NCBI RefSeq assembly: GCF_030817175.1
Contig: NZ_JAUSYY010000001.1
Coordinates: 3,906,001 to 3,970,000, forward strand
Length of the DNA: 64,000 nt
Source: Agromyces ramosus
Lineage (GTDB): Bacteria; Actinomycetota; Actinomycetes; Actinomycetales; Microbacteriaceae
Direction: 5' to 3'
Shown here: one piece after another, positions 1 to 9,488 of the stretch
How positions within the stretch are numbered: position 1 is the first letter of the stretch
Layout of the letters: each line of letters starts with the position of its first letter
Translations under genes and position numbers: made by a program
The notes under the pieces: generated by a model
Database searches by the model: none
The model's input: only the letters and a program-made list of their open reading frames with translations
Told to the model about the DNA's origin: nothing

Positions 1-780
1 GCGAAGCTCGTTGAGCTCGGCGATGATGCGGTCTTGGATGCCGAGCGGCGGGGCGTCGAAGCTCGACCCGGGCACTGTGGTGACCGTGCCGATGATGCGC
101 GAGAGCAGGAACGTGCGTGGCTCGTCGACGTCGAGGTCGTGCGCGTGCAGGTGCCACCGGCCCTCGTGCAGGACCACGGCGAGCGGATTCACCGTGCGCA
201 GCCGCGGCTCGCGCTCGCCCGGCTTGAAGTAGCGGAACCGCACCGTCTGCCGGCGGTCGAGGGCCTGCCGGAGCGGCTCGAACGCGGCATCCCGCACCCG
301 CAGGCGCGGCGCGTAGCCGATGACCGGCTCGCGCGGCTCGATGCCGAGCGAACGGAGCTTCGTGAGCGCGCGCTGGGAGTCGGCCGACAGCGACGCCTCG
401 CGCCACACCTCTGCCGCCAGCCCGAGGAGCGCGAGCTCGTCGGGCGTGAAGCGCACCTCGTCGGGCAGGTCGTACTGGCCCTTCGGGATGCGGTAGCGCA
501 GCGCCTGGTTGTCGCCCGGACGGTCTGGCGACTCCACGGTCTCGAGCGGAATTCCGAGCTCGCGGATGTCGTCTTTGTCGCGCTCGAACTGGCGCTCGAG
601 GTTCGCGTTCTGACCCCCGGTGTCGTACCGCTCGGCGTAACCGCGCACCGTTGAGAGGATCTCGGCCTTCAGGAGACCGGTCTCGGTGGCGAGCAACGCC
701 AGCACGAGGCTGAAGAGTCGATCCTCGACGGGGATCTTCAGCTCGCCCTTGCCCGCTCCACCAGCCACACGTGCGATCAT
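1..780 (-). CDS. pafB: WYL-domain transcriptional regulator PafB, 3' end beyond the window
   Basis: Reading down from ATG at 780 gives 260 residues without a stop, so the gene runs off the left edge. The N-terminus (KIPVEDRLFSLVLALLATE) is the PafB/PafC winged-helix start, and the middle and C-terminal part contains a WYL domain (FRYFKPGEREPRLRTVNPLA, HEGRWHLHAHD). In actinobacteria PafB and PafC form a heterodimer that activates the LexA-independent DNA-damage response. The FKBP gene lies just upstream on the same strand, as in the conserved FKBP-pafB-pafC-tatA order, so pafC should follow outside the window. PafB is preferred over PafC from this position; the two paralogues are hard to separate on sequence alone. 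Confidence 0.88.
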   Translation of the reverse strand, partial: MIARVAGGAGKGELKIPVEDRLFSLVLALLATETGLLKAEILSTVRGYAERYDTGGQNANLERQFERDKDDIRELGIPLETVESPDRPGDNQALRYRIPKGQYDLPDEVRFTPDELALLGLAAEVWREASLSADSQRALTKLRSLGIEPREPVIGYAPRLRVRDAAFEPLRQALDRRQTVRFRYFKPGEREPRLRTVNPLAVVLHEGRWHLHAHDLDVDEPRTFLLSRIIGTVTTVPGSSFDAPPLGIQDRIIAELNELR

Positions 781-817
781 ACTGAACCGCGGGCGGCCCA
801 CCGCCGCCGCCGCGGGA

Positions 818-1777
818 TCAGACCACGCCCAGGATGTCGATCACGAAGAACAGGGTCGAGTTCGCGGGGACCTGGGCGTTGCCCTGGTCGCCGTACCCCT
901 CGGAGGGCGGCACGATGACCCCGACCTGCGAGCCGACCGTCTGGCCGATGAGGGCGTCGGCGAAGCCGGGGATGACCTTTGCACCCTCGCCCGTGCTCAC
1001 CGCGAGAATGCGAGGGCCGGGTTGCTGGTTGCCCTCCTCGGCCGTTTCCCAGCTCGAGTCGAACACGGTGTTGTCATCCCAGAGGACGCCCGTGTAGTGC
1101 ACGACCACGCGGTCACCGTCTTCGACGACCGGACCGGCACCCTCTTTCAGGAGTTCGACCTCGACGTGCTCGGGCGGGTCGGACTTCGGTACGGTGATGC
1201 CCGGGCGCCCGTCAGGTGCGAGCACGACGGCCGGGAAGCCGTCTCGACTCAGGCGCACGGCGCCCTCGGCACGGGACGGGAACGTGCGCTGCACGTCGAG
1301 CACGAAGACGAGGCTGTCACCGGGCTCGATGCCGAGCGGCGTATTGCCCTCGTCGCCGAACGCATCTTCGGCGGGGACGACGACCGCGACGCGCGAACCC
1401 TCGCGGGCGCACGTCAGGCCCTTACGGAGGCCGGGGAGGGTGCCGGCGGTGACGGCGAGCGGCACCGGGTCCTTCTTGAAGCCGGCCACCTGGAGCTCTT
1501 CACCCGAGGTGCCGTTGTAGACGGCGAGGCCGACAAGCGCCTGCTGCCCCTCGACGAGCAGCTCGCCCTCACCGGCGATGATCTCGGTGCACTGCGTCTC
1601 TTCGGGTGCGAGCGGGCTCGGGAACTCGACGCGCGGCGCCTCGCCGAAGTCGCCCTTCACGACGACCGCCTCGGACGACCGGCCGGCACCGGCCTCGGGG
1701 GCGGGCGCTGCGGCGCAACCGGAGAGCACGACGGCGACGAGGCCGGCTGAGGCGATGAGCGCGAGAGACGAGCGCAC
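818..1777 (-). CDS. FKBP-type peptidyl-prolyl isomerase lipoprotein, two FKBP domains
   Basis: This is a 319-residue lipoprotein. GTG at 1777 is chosen because it gives a short signal peptide ending in the lipobox LSGC; the open frame upstream is only a proline-rich shadow that would overlap the methyltransferase gene. The C-terminal domain is a typical FKBP fold (VVVHYTGVLWDD, VIPGFADAL, then a GYGDQG segment), and the preceding half is a more degenerate FKBP copy (AFGDEGN). It probably folds secreted or membrane-proximal proteins outside the cell. It follows the tRNA methyltransferase by 40 bp and precedes pafB by 37 bp. Isomerase activity of the first domain is doubtful. Confidence 0.85.
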   Translation of the reverse strand: MRSSLALIASAGLVAVVLSGCAAAPAPEAGAGRSSEAVVVKGDFGEAPRVEFPSPLAPEETQCTEIIAGEGELLVEGQQALVGLAVYNGTSGEELQVAGFKKDPVPLAVTAGTLPGLRKGLTCAREGSRVAVVVPAEDAFGDEGNTPLGIEPGDSLVFVLDVQRTFPSRAEGAVRLSRDGFPAVVLAPDGRPGITVPKSDPPEHVEVELLKEGAGPVVEDGDRVVVHYTGVLWDDNTVFDSSWETAEEGNQQPGPRILAVSTGEGAKVIPGFADALIGQTVGSQVGVIVPPSEGYGDQGNAQVPANSTLFFVIDILGVV

Positions 1778-1817
1778 TGGTTCTCGATTCTTCGATGGGT
1801 CGGGAGGCGTAGAAAGC

Positions 1818-3547
<1,730 letters not shown>

Positions 3548-3601
3548 GGCCTATTGTGGAGGTGAACCCGGAGATCCGGGGCGGGAAGCGGGGCACCAGG
3601 A

Positions 3602-4537
3602 GTGAATCAGCCGGCCGGTTTCGAGGGCGGAAGGCTGCTCGTCGTCGCATTCGAAGGATGGAACGATGCCGGCGAGGCGGCGACCGGGGCGGCCAAGCTG
3701 CTCGTCGAGCGACTCGGCCTCGTCGAGATCGCGGCGGTCGATCCCGAGCTGTACTTCGACTACCAGTTCACCCGGCCGACGATCGTCGTGGGTGACGACG
3801 GCGCGCGCCGGCTCGAATGGCCCGGCGCGTCCATCCTCGGGCCGAGCGGCGTGCCCGTCGACGACGACGAGGTCACCGGTCCCGGCGCGGCGAAGCTGCA
3901 CGTGCTGATCGGGGCCGAGCCCGCCCGCAGCTGGAAGGGCTTCGCGGCCGAGCTCATCGACGCGGCGCTCACCGCCGACATCGACGCCATCGTGCTCCTC
4001 GGGGCGATGCTCGCCGACGCGCCGCACACACGGCCGCTCGCCGTCTTCGCCTCGAGCGAGAACCCCGAGGTGCGCGCCGCGCTCGGCGTCGACCGTTCGA
4101 ACTACGAGGGTCCGGTGGGCATCCTCAGCGTGCTCGCCGACCAGGCCGAGCGCGTCGGCATCCCCACGGTCTCGCTGTGGGCCTCGGTCCCGCACTACGT
4201 GCACAACGCCCCGTCACCGAAGGCGGTGCTCGCGCTGCTCGGCAAGCTCGAAGAGCTCACGGGCCTCTCGATCCCCCGCGGGAGCCTCGAGGTCGACGCG
4301 AAGGCGTGGGAGGCGGGCGTCGACGCCCTCGCCTCCGACGACGAGGAGATGGCCGGCTACATCGCCCAACTCGAGCAGGCACGCGACGCCGTCGACGCGC
4401 CCGAGGCGAGCGGTGAGGCCATCGCGCAGGAGTTCGAGCGCTATCTCCGCCGTCGCGGTGAGGGCCCAGAGGGTCGGGCCGACGGCCGCGGCGACGGACC
4501 GCGCGACGAGCCGTGGCGGCCCCGCGACGGCGCCTGA
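3602..4537 (+). CDS. PAC2 family protein
   Basis: This 311-residue protein starts with GRLLVVAFEGWNDAGEAATG, the PAC2 family signature. The family is related to proteasome-assembly chaperone PAC2 and to bacterial proteins of unknown exact role; in actinobacteria the gene is very common. The GTG at 3602 is the start that keeps the conserved N-terminus. The AGGA directly before it is too close to act as a normal ribosome-binding site, so initiation may be weak or leaderless. The last 40 residues are Arg/Gly/Asp-rich and probably disordered. It converges with the undecaprenyl-diphosphatase gene, with stops 4 bp apart. Confidence 0.85.
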   Translation: MNQPAGFEGGRLLVVAFEGWNDAGEAATGAAKLLVERLGLVEIAAVDPELYFDYQFTRPTIVVGDDGARRLEWPGASILGPSGVPVDDDEVTGPGAAKLHVLIGAEPARSWKGFAAELIDAALTADIDAIVLLGAMLADAPHTRPLAVFASSENPEVRAALGVDRSNYEGPVGILSVLADQAERVGIPTVSLWASVPHYVHNAPSPKAVLALLGKLEELTGLSIPRGSLEVDAKAWEAGVDALASDDEEMAGYIAQLEQARDAVDAPEASGEAIAQEFERYLRRRGEGPEGRADGRGDGPRDEPWRPRDGA

Positions 4538-4541
4538 GCGG

Positions 4542-5369
4542 TCAGGGCTGGATGGCTCCCGTGCCGAGCATGACGAAGAGGAACCCGCCGAGCGCGATGC
4601 GATAGATCACGAACGGCAGGAAGCTGCGCTTCGAGATGTAGTTCATGAAGAACGCGATGACGAGGATCGCGACGACGAACGCGAGGAGCGTCGCGGCGGC
4701 CGTCTCGATCGGGCCGTAGACCGATGGCTCGCCCCAGCTCTTGAACAGCTGGTAGAAGCCCGAGCCGAACACCGCCGGGATCGCCAGCAGGAAGGCATAG
4801 CGGGCCGCGGCAGCACGCTCGTAGCCGAGGAAGAGCCCCATCGTGATCGTGCCGCCTGAGCGTGAGACGCCCGGAATCAGGGAGAGCGACTGCGCGAGGC
4901 CGAAGTAGAGGCCGTGCGGCACGGTGAGCTGGTCGAGCCTGCGCCTCTTCGCGCCCGCCCAGTCGGCCAGTCCCAGCACGATGCCGAACACCACGAGCAT
5001 CGTCGCGACGATCCACAGCGACCGGAGCGTCGTCTCGATCTCATCCTGGAAGAGGATGCCGAGCACGACGATCGGGACCGAGCCGACGATGATCAGCCAG
5101 CCCATGCGGGCGTCGGGGTCGTTGCGCGGCACGCGCCCGGTGAACGACCAGAACCAGTGCGAGACGATGCGCACGATGTCGCGCCAGAAGAAGACGACCA
5201 CGGCGGTCTCGGTGCCGAGCTGGGTGATCGCCGTGAACGCCGCTCCGGGGTCTTCGGCGCCGGGGAGGAACTCCCCCAGGATTCGCAGGTGGGCACTCGA
5301 GGAGATCGGGAGGAACTCCGTGAGGCCCTGGACGAGGCCGAGGATGAGCGCTTCGAACACGTGGTGCAT
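4542..5369 (-). CDS. uppP: undecaprenyl-diphosphatase UppP (BacA)
   Basis: This 275-residue multi-spanning membrane protein has both family signatures: [15 protein letters not shown] near the N-terminus, with the catalytic glutamate and the serine cluster, and [13 protein letters not shown] in the second half. UppP dephosphorylates undecaprenyl diphosphate to recycle the lipid carrier for peptidoglycan and wall-polymer synthesis, and confers bacitracin tolerance. The start is supported by GGAGG/GGAAGG just upstream. It follows the M20 peptidase by 48 bp on the same strand and is likely co-transcribed with it. Confidence 0.95.
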   Translation of the reverse strand: MHHVFEALILGLVQGLTEFLPISSSAHLRILGEFLPGAEDPGAAFTAITQLGTETAVVVFFWRDIVRIVSHWFWSFTGRVPRNDPDARMGWLIIVGSVPIVVLGILFQDEIETTLRSLWIVATMLVVFGIVLGLADWAGAKRRRLDQLTVPHGLYFGLAQSLSLIPGVSRSGGTITMGLFLGYERAAAARYAFLLAIPAVFGSGFYQLFKSWGEPSVYGPIETAAATLLAFVVAILVIAFFMNYISKRSFLPFVIYRIALGGFLFVMLGTGAIQP

Positions 5370-5417
5370 CTGCCTTCCGCCTCCGCGGAAGCCGGAGGAA
5401 CCGAGACCGGTCTTTGG

Positions 5418-6743
5418 TCAGTAGTCGAGGAGCAGGTCGCGGAGGACTTGCCTACCGAAGACTAGTGCGTCGAGCGGCACCCGCTCATCGACCCCGTGGA
5501 ACATCGCGGGGAAGTCCAAGCCTTCTGGCAGCTTGAGCGGGGCGAAGCCGTAGCCCGCGATGCCGAGGCGGCTGAGCGCCTTGTTGTCGGTGCCGCCCGA
5601 CAGCAGGTACGGGAAGACGGGTACGCCAGGATCGTGGGTGCCGAGCGACCGCTTCACGGCATCGACGAGGGTGCCCGACGTGGGGCTCTCGAGGCCGACG
5701 TCGCGGTGCACGATCTCGATCTCGATCTCGTCGCCGATCAGGGCGCGCACCTCGGCGAGCACGGCGTCCTCCTCGCCGGGCAGCGTGCGGATGTCGATGA
5801 GCGCCTCGGCGTGGTCGGGGATCACGTTGTGCTTGTAGCCGGCCTCGAGCAGGGTCGGGTTCGACGTGGTACGAAGGGTCGCCGTGATGAAGCCCGAGGC
5901 GGAGCCGGTGGCCAGGGCGAGCTCGTCGGGAGAAACCTGCTCTGGGTCGACGCCGAGCACGCCCGCGATCTCGCCGAGGAGCTCCCGGGTGGTGTCGGTG
6001 AGACGGATCGGCCACTGGGTGCGGCCGAGCGTGGCGACGGCCTCGGCGAGCTTCGTGATCGCGTTGTCGCGGACGAGCCTCGAGCCGTGCGCGGCGACGC
6101 CGCGAGCGATCAGCCGGATCCAGATGAGCGACTTCTCTCCCGTCTGCAGCAGGTACGCACGGCGCCCGCCGACGGTGATCGAGTAGCCGCCGACCTCGCT
6201 GATCGCCTCGGTGGCGCCCGCGAACAGCTCGGGGTGGTGGTCGACGAGCCAGCTCGATCCGACACCGCCGCCGGCCTCCTCGTCGGCGAAGAAGGCGACG
6301 ACGAGGTCGCGCTCGGGCTGCGTGCCGGCGCCGAGGATGTCGCCGAGCGCGGCGAGCATCATCGCGTCCATGTCCTTCATGTCGACCGCACCGCGACCCC
6401 AGAGCATGCCGTCGCGCACCTCGCCGGCGAACGGGTCGACGCTCCAGTTCCGGGCATCGGCCGGCACCACGTCGAGATGTCCGTGCACGACGAGCGCGGG
6501 CTTGTCGGGGTTCTTTCCGGGCACGCGGGCCACGACGCTCGTGCGTCGCGGTTCGGGCTCGAAGAGCCTCGGCTCGAGACCCAGCGCCGCCAGGTGCGCC
6601 TCGACGTATTCGGCGGCGTCGCGCTCGCCGTTGGCGCGCCCACCGCCGTAGTTCGAGGTGTCGAACCGGATGAGATCCCGCGCGATGATCGCCGTCTCGT
6701 CGAGGTCGGGGGTCGGGTGCGCTCGTGCGGGTGACTCGGCCAT
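5418..6743 (-). CDS. M20 family metallopeptidase (dipeptidase/deacylase type)
   Basis: The product has 441 residues when started at ATG 6743 (MAESPARAHP); the longer open frame upstream lacks conserved sequence. Zinc-site motifs are visible: VVHGHLDVVP (first metal His and the Asp pair), GRGAVDMKD (bridging Asp) and FFADEEAGG (catalytic Glu, then metal Glu). The lid/dimerisation domain lies in the middle. Members hydrolyse N-acyl amino acids or dipeptides, and the substrate here is not decidable. No strong ribosome-binding site is seen before the start, so it may be leaderless. Confidence 0.85.
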   Translation of the reverse strand: MAESPARAHPTPDLDETAIIARDLIRFDTSNYGGGRANGERDAAEYVEAHLAALGLEPRLFEPEPRRTSVVARVPGKNPDKPALVVHGHLDVVPADARNWSVDPFAGEVRDGMLWGRGAVDMKDMDAMMLAALGDILGAGTQPERDLVVAFFADEEAGGGVGSSWLVDHHPELFAGATEAISEVGGYSITVGGRRAYLLQTGEKSLIWIRLIARGVAAHGSRLVRDNAITKLAEAVATLGRTQWPIRLTDTTRELLGEIAGVLGVDPEQVSPDELALATGSASGFITATLRTTSNPTLLEAGYKHNVIPDHAEALIDIRTLPGEEDAVLAEVRALIGDEIEIEIVHRDVGLESPTSGTLVDAVKRSLGTHDPGVPVFPYLLSGGTDNKALSRLGIAGYGFAPLKLPEGLDFPAMFHGVDERVPLDALVFGRQVLRDLLLDY

Positions 6744-6809
6744 GGGTTTCACCGTAGCCGGGGCATCCGTCGATGGCCACCGCGTGCGGAAGCGCCCCGG
6801 AATCCGTGC

Positions 6810-6815
6810 TAATGT
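6810..6815 (+). promoter_or_regulatory. extended -10 candidate for tRNA-Leu
   Basis: TAATGT is preceded by TGC, giving the TGN extension, and lies 43 bp before the tRNA. No convincing -35 hexamer is seen 17 bp further up, so this would be an extended -10 promoter. Confidence 0.4.
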
Positions 6816-6857
6816 CTTCTCTCGGGCCACCGAGCGATCGGAACAGGCCCGACACGA

Positions 6858-6941
6858 GCGCGGGTGGCGGAAATGGCAGACGCGCTAGCTTGAGGTGCTA
6901 GTGCCCTAACGGGCGTGGGGGTTCAAGTCCCCCCTCGCGCA
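6858..6941 (+). tRNA. tRNA-Leu (anticodon GAG)
   Basis: This is an 84-nt class II tRNA. The acceptor stem GCGCGGG pairs with CTCGCGC with one G-U pair. The anticodon stem CTAGC/GCTAG closes the loop TTGAGGT, with anticodon GAG at 6892-6894, reading CUC and CUU. A long variable arm (CCC/GGG stem) and the T-arm GGGGGTTCAAGTCCCCC follow. The discriminator A is followed by CTT, so CCA is not encoded. Confidence 0.97.
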
Positions 6942-6949
6942 CTTGTGTG

Positions 6950-6982
6950 AAGAAGGCCGGATCATTCTGATCCGGCCTTCTT
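6950..6982 (+). terminator. intrinsic terminator after tRNA-Leu
   Basis: A perfect 15-bp inverted repeat (AAGAAGGCCGGATCA and its complement) with a TTC loop is followed by GCGTTTCT. It ends tRNA-Leu transcription 9 nt past the discriminator base and insulates the SOS operon downstream. Confidence 0.88.
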
Positions 6983-7156
6983 GCGTTTCTCCCCCAGCCG
7001 ATTCCGCGTGGCGCGTGCCGCGCCATGAAGCCGCGCTTCGTGGCGCCTGCGCTCGGTGTCGATCGCGGGACATCCGATGACCTTTCTGCGGTCATCCGAC
7101 GTCTGTGTTCCCTCCCGAGGAGGATCTGGACAGTCGGCATGCCCGGCTTGCTTCAT

Positions 7157-7172
7157 TCGAACATGTGTTCGA
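7157..7172 (+). promoter_or_regulatory. SOS box (LexA operator) of the mutagenesis operon
   Basis: TCGAACATGTGTTCGA is a perfect match to the actinobacterial LexA consensus TCGAAC-N4-GTTCGA and is fully palindromic, including the central ATGT/ACAT-like pair. It ends 16 bp before the ATG of imuA', so LexA bound here would cover the promoter or start region. Confidence 0.93.
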
Positions 7173-7188
7173 AACTGGACGAGTGACC

Positions 7189-7902
7189 ATGACCGCTCCC
7201 CTCGCCGCCCCGGCCGGGCCCTCGCGTGTCGAAGAGCTCCAGGCGCGCATCCGCGGCATGCAGGCGACCCGGCTCGAGTCGAAGGCCGTGCCGACGCACC
7301 CGGCGTTCGAGGGGGTGCTGCCGGGGGGCACGCTCCGAGAGGGCACGGTCGTCACGGTCGAGGGGTCGACCACGCTGCTCATGGCTCTCCTCGCCGGGCC
7401 GTCCGCGAGCGGGCGATGGGTCGCGGTCGCGGGGCTGCCCGACTTCGGCGTCGAGGCCGCCGCGCGATTCGGCATCGCGCTCGACCGGCTCGTGCTCGTG
7501 CCCGATCCCGGGCGGCAATGGCTCACCGTGGTCGCGGCGCTCGCCGATGTCATCCCCGTCGTCGCGGTGCGTCCGACCGGCCGCATCGCAGCGGCCGAGG
7601 CCTCACGGCTGGCGGCACGGCTCCGGCAGCGCGGCACGGTGCTCCTCGTCGCGGGCGACTGGCCGGGCAGCGATGCGAGCCTCGGCATCGAGGCGAGCCA
7701 GTGGCAGGGGCTCGAACGCGGGCACGGGCACCTCAGTGAACGCGAGGTGGTCGTGAGCGTCGGCGGGCGCGCAGAACCCGGCCGCCGCGCGCGGTCCCGG
7801 CTTCGCCTGCCCGGCCGGTCCCTCGAGTTCGCCGCGGCCGAGCCCGGGGCACCCCGCGACCCGGTGCGCCTCGACGAGTACGAACGACGGGCCACCGGAT
7901 GA
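7189..7902 (+). CDS. ImuA'-like mutasome accessory protein
   Basis: The product has 237 residues from ATG 7189; the open frame upstream of this crosses the SOS box and is not used. It contains a RecA-fold-like segment (FEGVLPGGTLREGTVVTVEG, then VAVAGLPDFG and LVLVPDPG) with no proper Walker A, as expected for ImuA'. In mycobacteria ImuA' and ImuB recruit DnaE2 to stalled forks through the beta clamp. The stop overlaps the imuB start by 4 bp (ATGA). Its position directly after a LexA box and before imuB and dnaE2 secures the call. Confidence 0.85.
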   Translation: MTAPLAAPAGPSRVEELQARIRGMQATRLESKAVPTHPAFEGVLPGGTLREGTVVTVEGSTTLLMALLAGPSASGRWVAVAGLPDFGVEAAARFGIALDRLVLVPDPGRQWLTVVAALADVIPVVAVRPTGRIAAAEASRLAARLRQRGTVLLVAGDWPGSDASLGIEASQWQGLERGHGHLSEREVVVSVGGRAEPGRRARSRLRLPGRSLEFAAAEPGAPRDPVRLDEYERRATG

Positions 7903-9443
7903 CTTCCGAACCGACCCGCACCATCGTGCTCTGGTGCCCCGACTGGCCGGTCTTCGCGGCCTGCCGCGAGGCGGGGCTCGACCCCACGGCGGCGGTCGCA
8001 CTGACCCAGTCCGGGCTCATCTTCGCCTGTTCGGCCGCTGCACGCCGCGATGGCGTCGCGCGCGGGCTGAAGCTCCGCGAGGCGCAGTACCGCTCCCCCA
8101 CCATCACCCTGCTCGACTACGACGCCGCGCTCGACGTGCGCGTCTTCGAGCCCGTCGTGCGCCGGGTCGAAGAGACCGTGCCGGGCGTGCAGCTCATCCG
8201 CCCCGGCACGCTCGCCATGCGGGCACGCGGTCCGGCGCGCTACTACGGCGGCGAGGATGCCGCGGCCAGGGCGCTGCTCGACACCGTCGCCGAGCTCGGG
8301 GTCCCCGGCGCCAGGGTCGGCGTCGCCGACGGGCCGTTCGCGGCCGAGCAGGCGGCGCGGGGGGCCGGGCAGTCGTCCGTCGGCATCATCGCCCCCGGGG
8401 CATCCGCCGCGTTCATCGCACCCCTGCCCGTCGCGCTCGTAGTCGACCCCCGCACCACCACGCTGCTGAACCGGCTCGGAGTGCGCACGCTCGGCGAGTT
8501 CGCCGCGCTGCCCGAAGCCGACGTGCGGCGACGATTCGGCGCCGCGGGCGCCTTCGCGCACGACCGTGCGGCGGGGCGCGAGCAGGCGCGGGTCCTCGCG
8601 CGCACGCCGCCGCCCGAGTTCGAGGTGCAGCAGGAGTTCGAACCGCCGCTCGATCGCATCGACCAGCTCGCCTTCGCGATCCGGGTGCGTGCCGACGAGT
8701 TCATCGAGCGCATGCGGGCGGTCAGGCTCGTGTGCACCGGCATCCGCGTCGAGCTCGACGACGAGCGCGGCGGGCACTCGAGCCGCAGCTGGCTGCATCC
8801 GCGCTGGTTCACCCCGGCCGACGTGGTCGACCGGGTGCGATGGCAGTTGCAGGGCGCCGGCACCGCCGACAGCGGACTCGCCTCGCCGATCGTGCGTCTC
8901 CGCATCGTGCCCGAACGCGTCGACTCGACGGGCAACCACGAAGAGGGACTCTGGGGCGGCGGACCCGACGAACGGGTGCATCACGGACTCACCCGCGTGC
9001 AGAGCATGCTCGGGCATGACGGGGTCGTGACCGCCGCGATCGGCGGCGGCCGCATGCTCGCCGACCGGCAGGTGCTCGTGCCGTGGGGCGACCGGGCTCC
9101 CGAGCGCACCGGCGACGCCCCATGGCCCGGGAGCCTGCCCACCCTCGCGCCCGCGAGCGTCTTCCGTGAGCGGTTGCCGATCGGCCTCATCGACGCGAGC
9201 GGCTCCCCCGTCGCGATCGACGGGCGGGGCGCGATCTCGGCGACGCCCGAACGGTTCGCGGTCGCGGGTGGCGCCGCCGCCCCCGTGCGGGCCTGGGCGG
9301 GCCCATGGCCCGTTGTCGAGCGCTGGTGGGACCCTGAGCACGCCAAGCGCGTGCACCGCTTCCAGATCGTCGACGACGACGGCTGCGCGTGGCTCCTCGT
9401 GCGCGACGACGAGGGCTGGTGGGCCGAGGCGAGGTACGACTGA
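7899..9443 (+). CDS. imuB: ImuB, catalytically inactive Y-family polymerase-like protein
   Basis: The product has 514 residues. It has the Y-family fold (VLWCPDWPVFAACREAG at the N-terminus, then finger, thumb and little-finger regions) but lacks the acidic residues of true DinB/UmuC enzymes: the first Asp region reads WCPDWP and the SxDE region reads RPGTLAMRARG. ImuB acts as an adaptor that binds the beta clamp and joins ImuA' and DnaE2. It is translationally coupled to imuA' and followed by dnaE2 after 45 bp. Confidence 0.92.
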   Translation: MTSEPTRTIVLWCPDWPVFAACREAGLDPTAAVALTQSGLIFACSAAARRDGVARGLKLREAQYRSPTITLLDYDAALDVRVFEPVVRRVEETVPGVQLIRPGTLAMRARGPARYYGGEDAAARALLDTVAELGVPGARVGVADGPFAAEQAARGAGQSSVGIIAPGASAAFIAPLPVALVVDPRTTTLLNRLGVRTLGEFAALPEADVRRRFGAAGAFAHDRAAGREQARVLARTPPPEFEVQQEFEPPLDRIDQLAFAIRVRADEFIERMRAVRLVCTGIRVELDDERGGHSSRSWLHPRWFTPADVVDRVRWQLQGAGTADSGLASPIVRLRIVPERVDSTGNHEEGLWGGGPDERVHHGLTRVQSMLGHDGVVTAAIGGGRMLADRQVLVPWGDRAPERTGDAPWPGSLPTLAPASVFRERLPIGLIDASGSPVAIDGRGAISATPERFAVAGGAAAPVRAWAGPWPVVERWWDPEHAKRVHRFQIVDDDGCAWLLVRDDEGWWAEARYD

Positions 9444-9488
9444 CGCGGGGTGGCGTGTGGAACTGACCGAATCGATGGGTGGTGACTG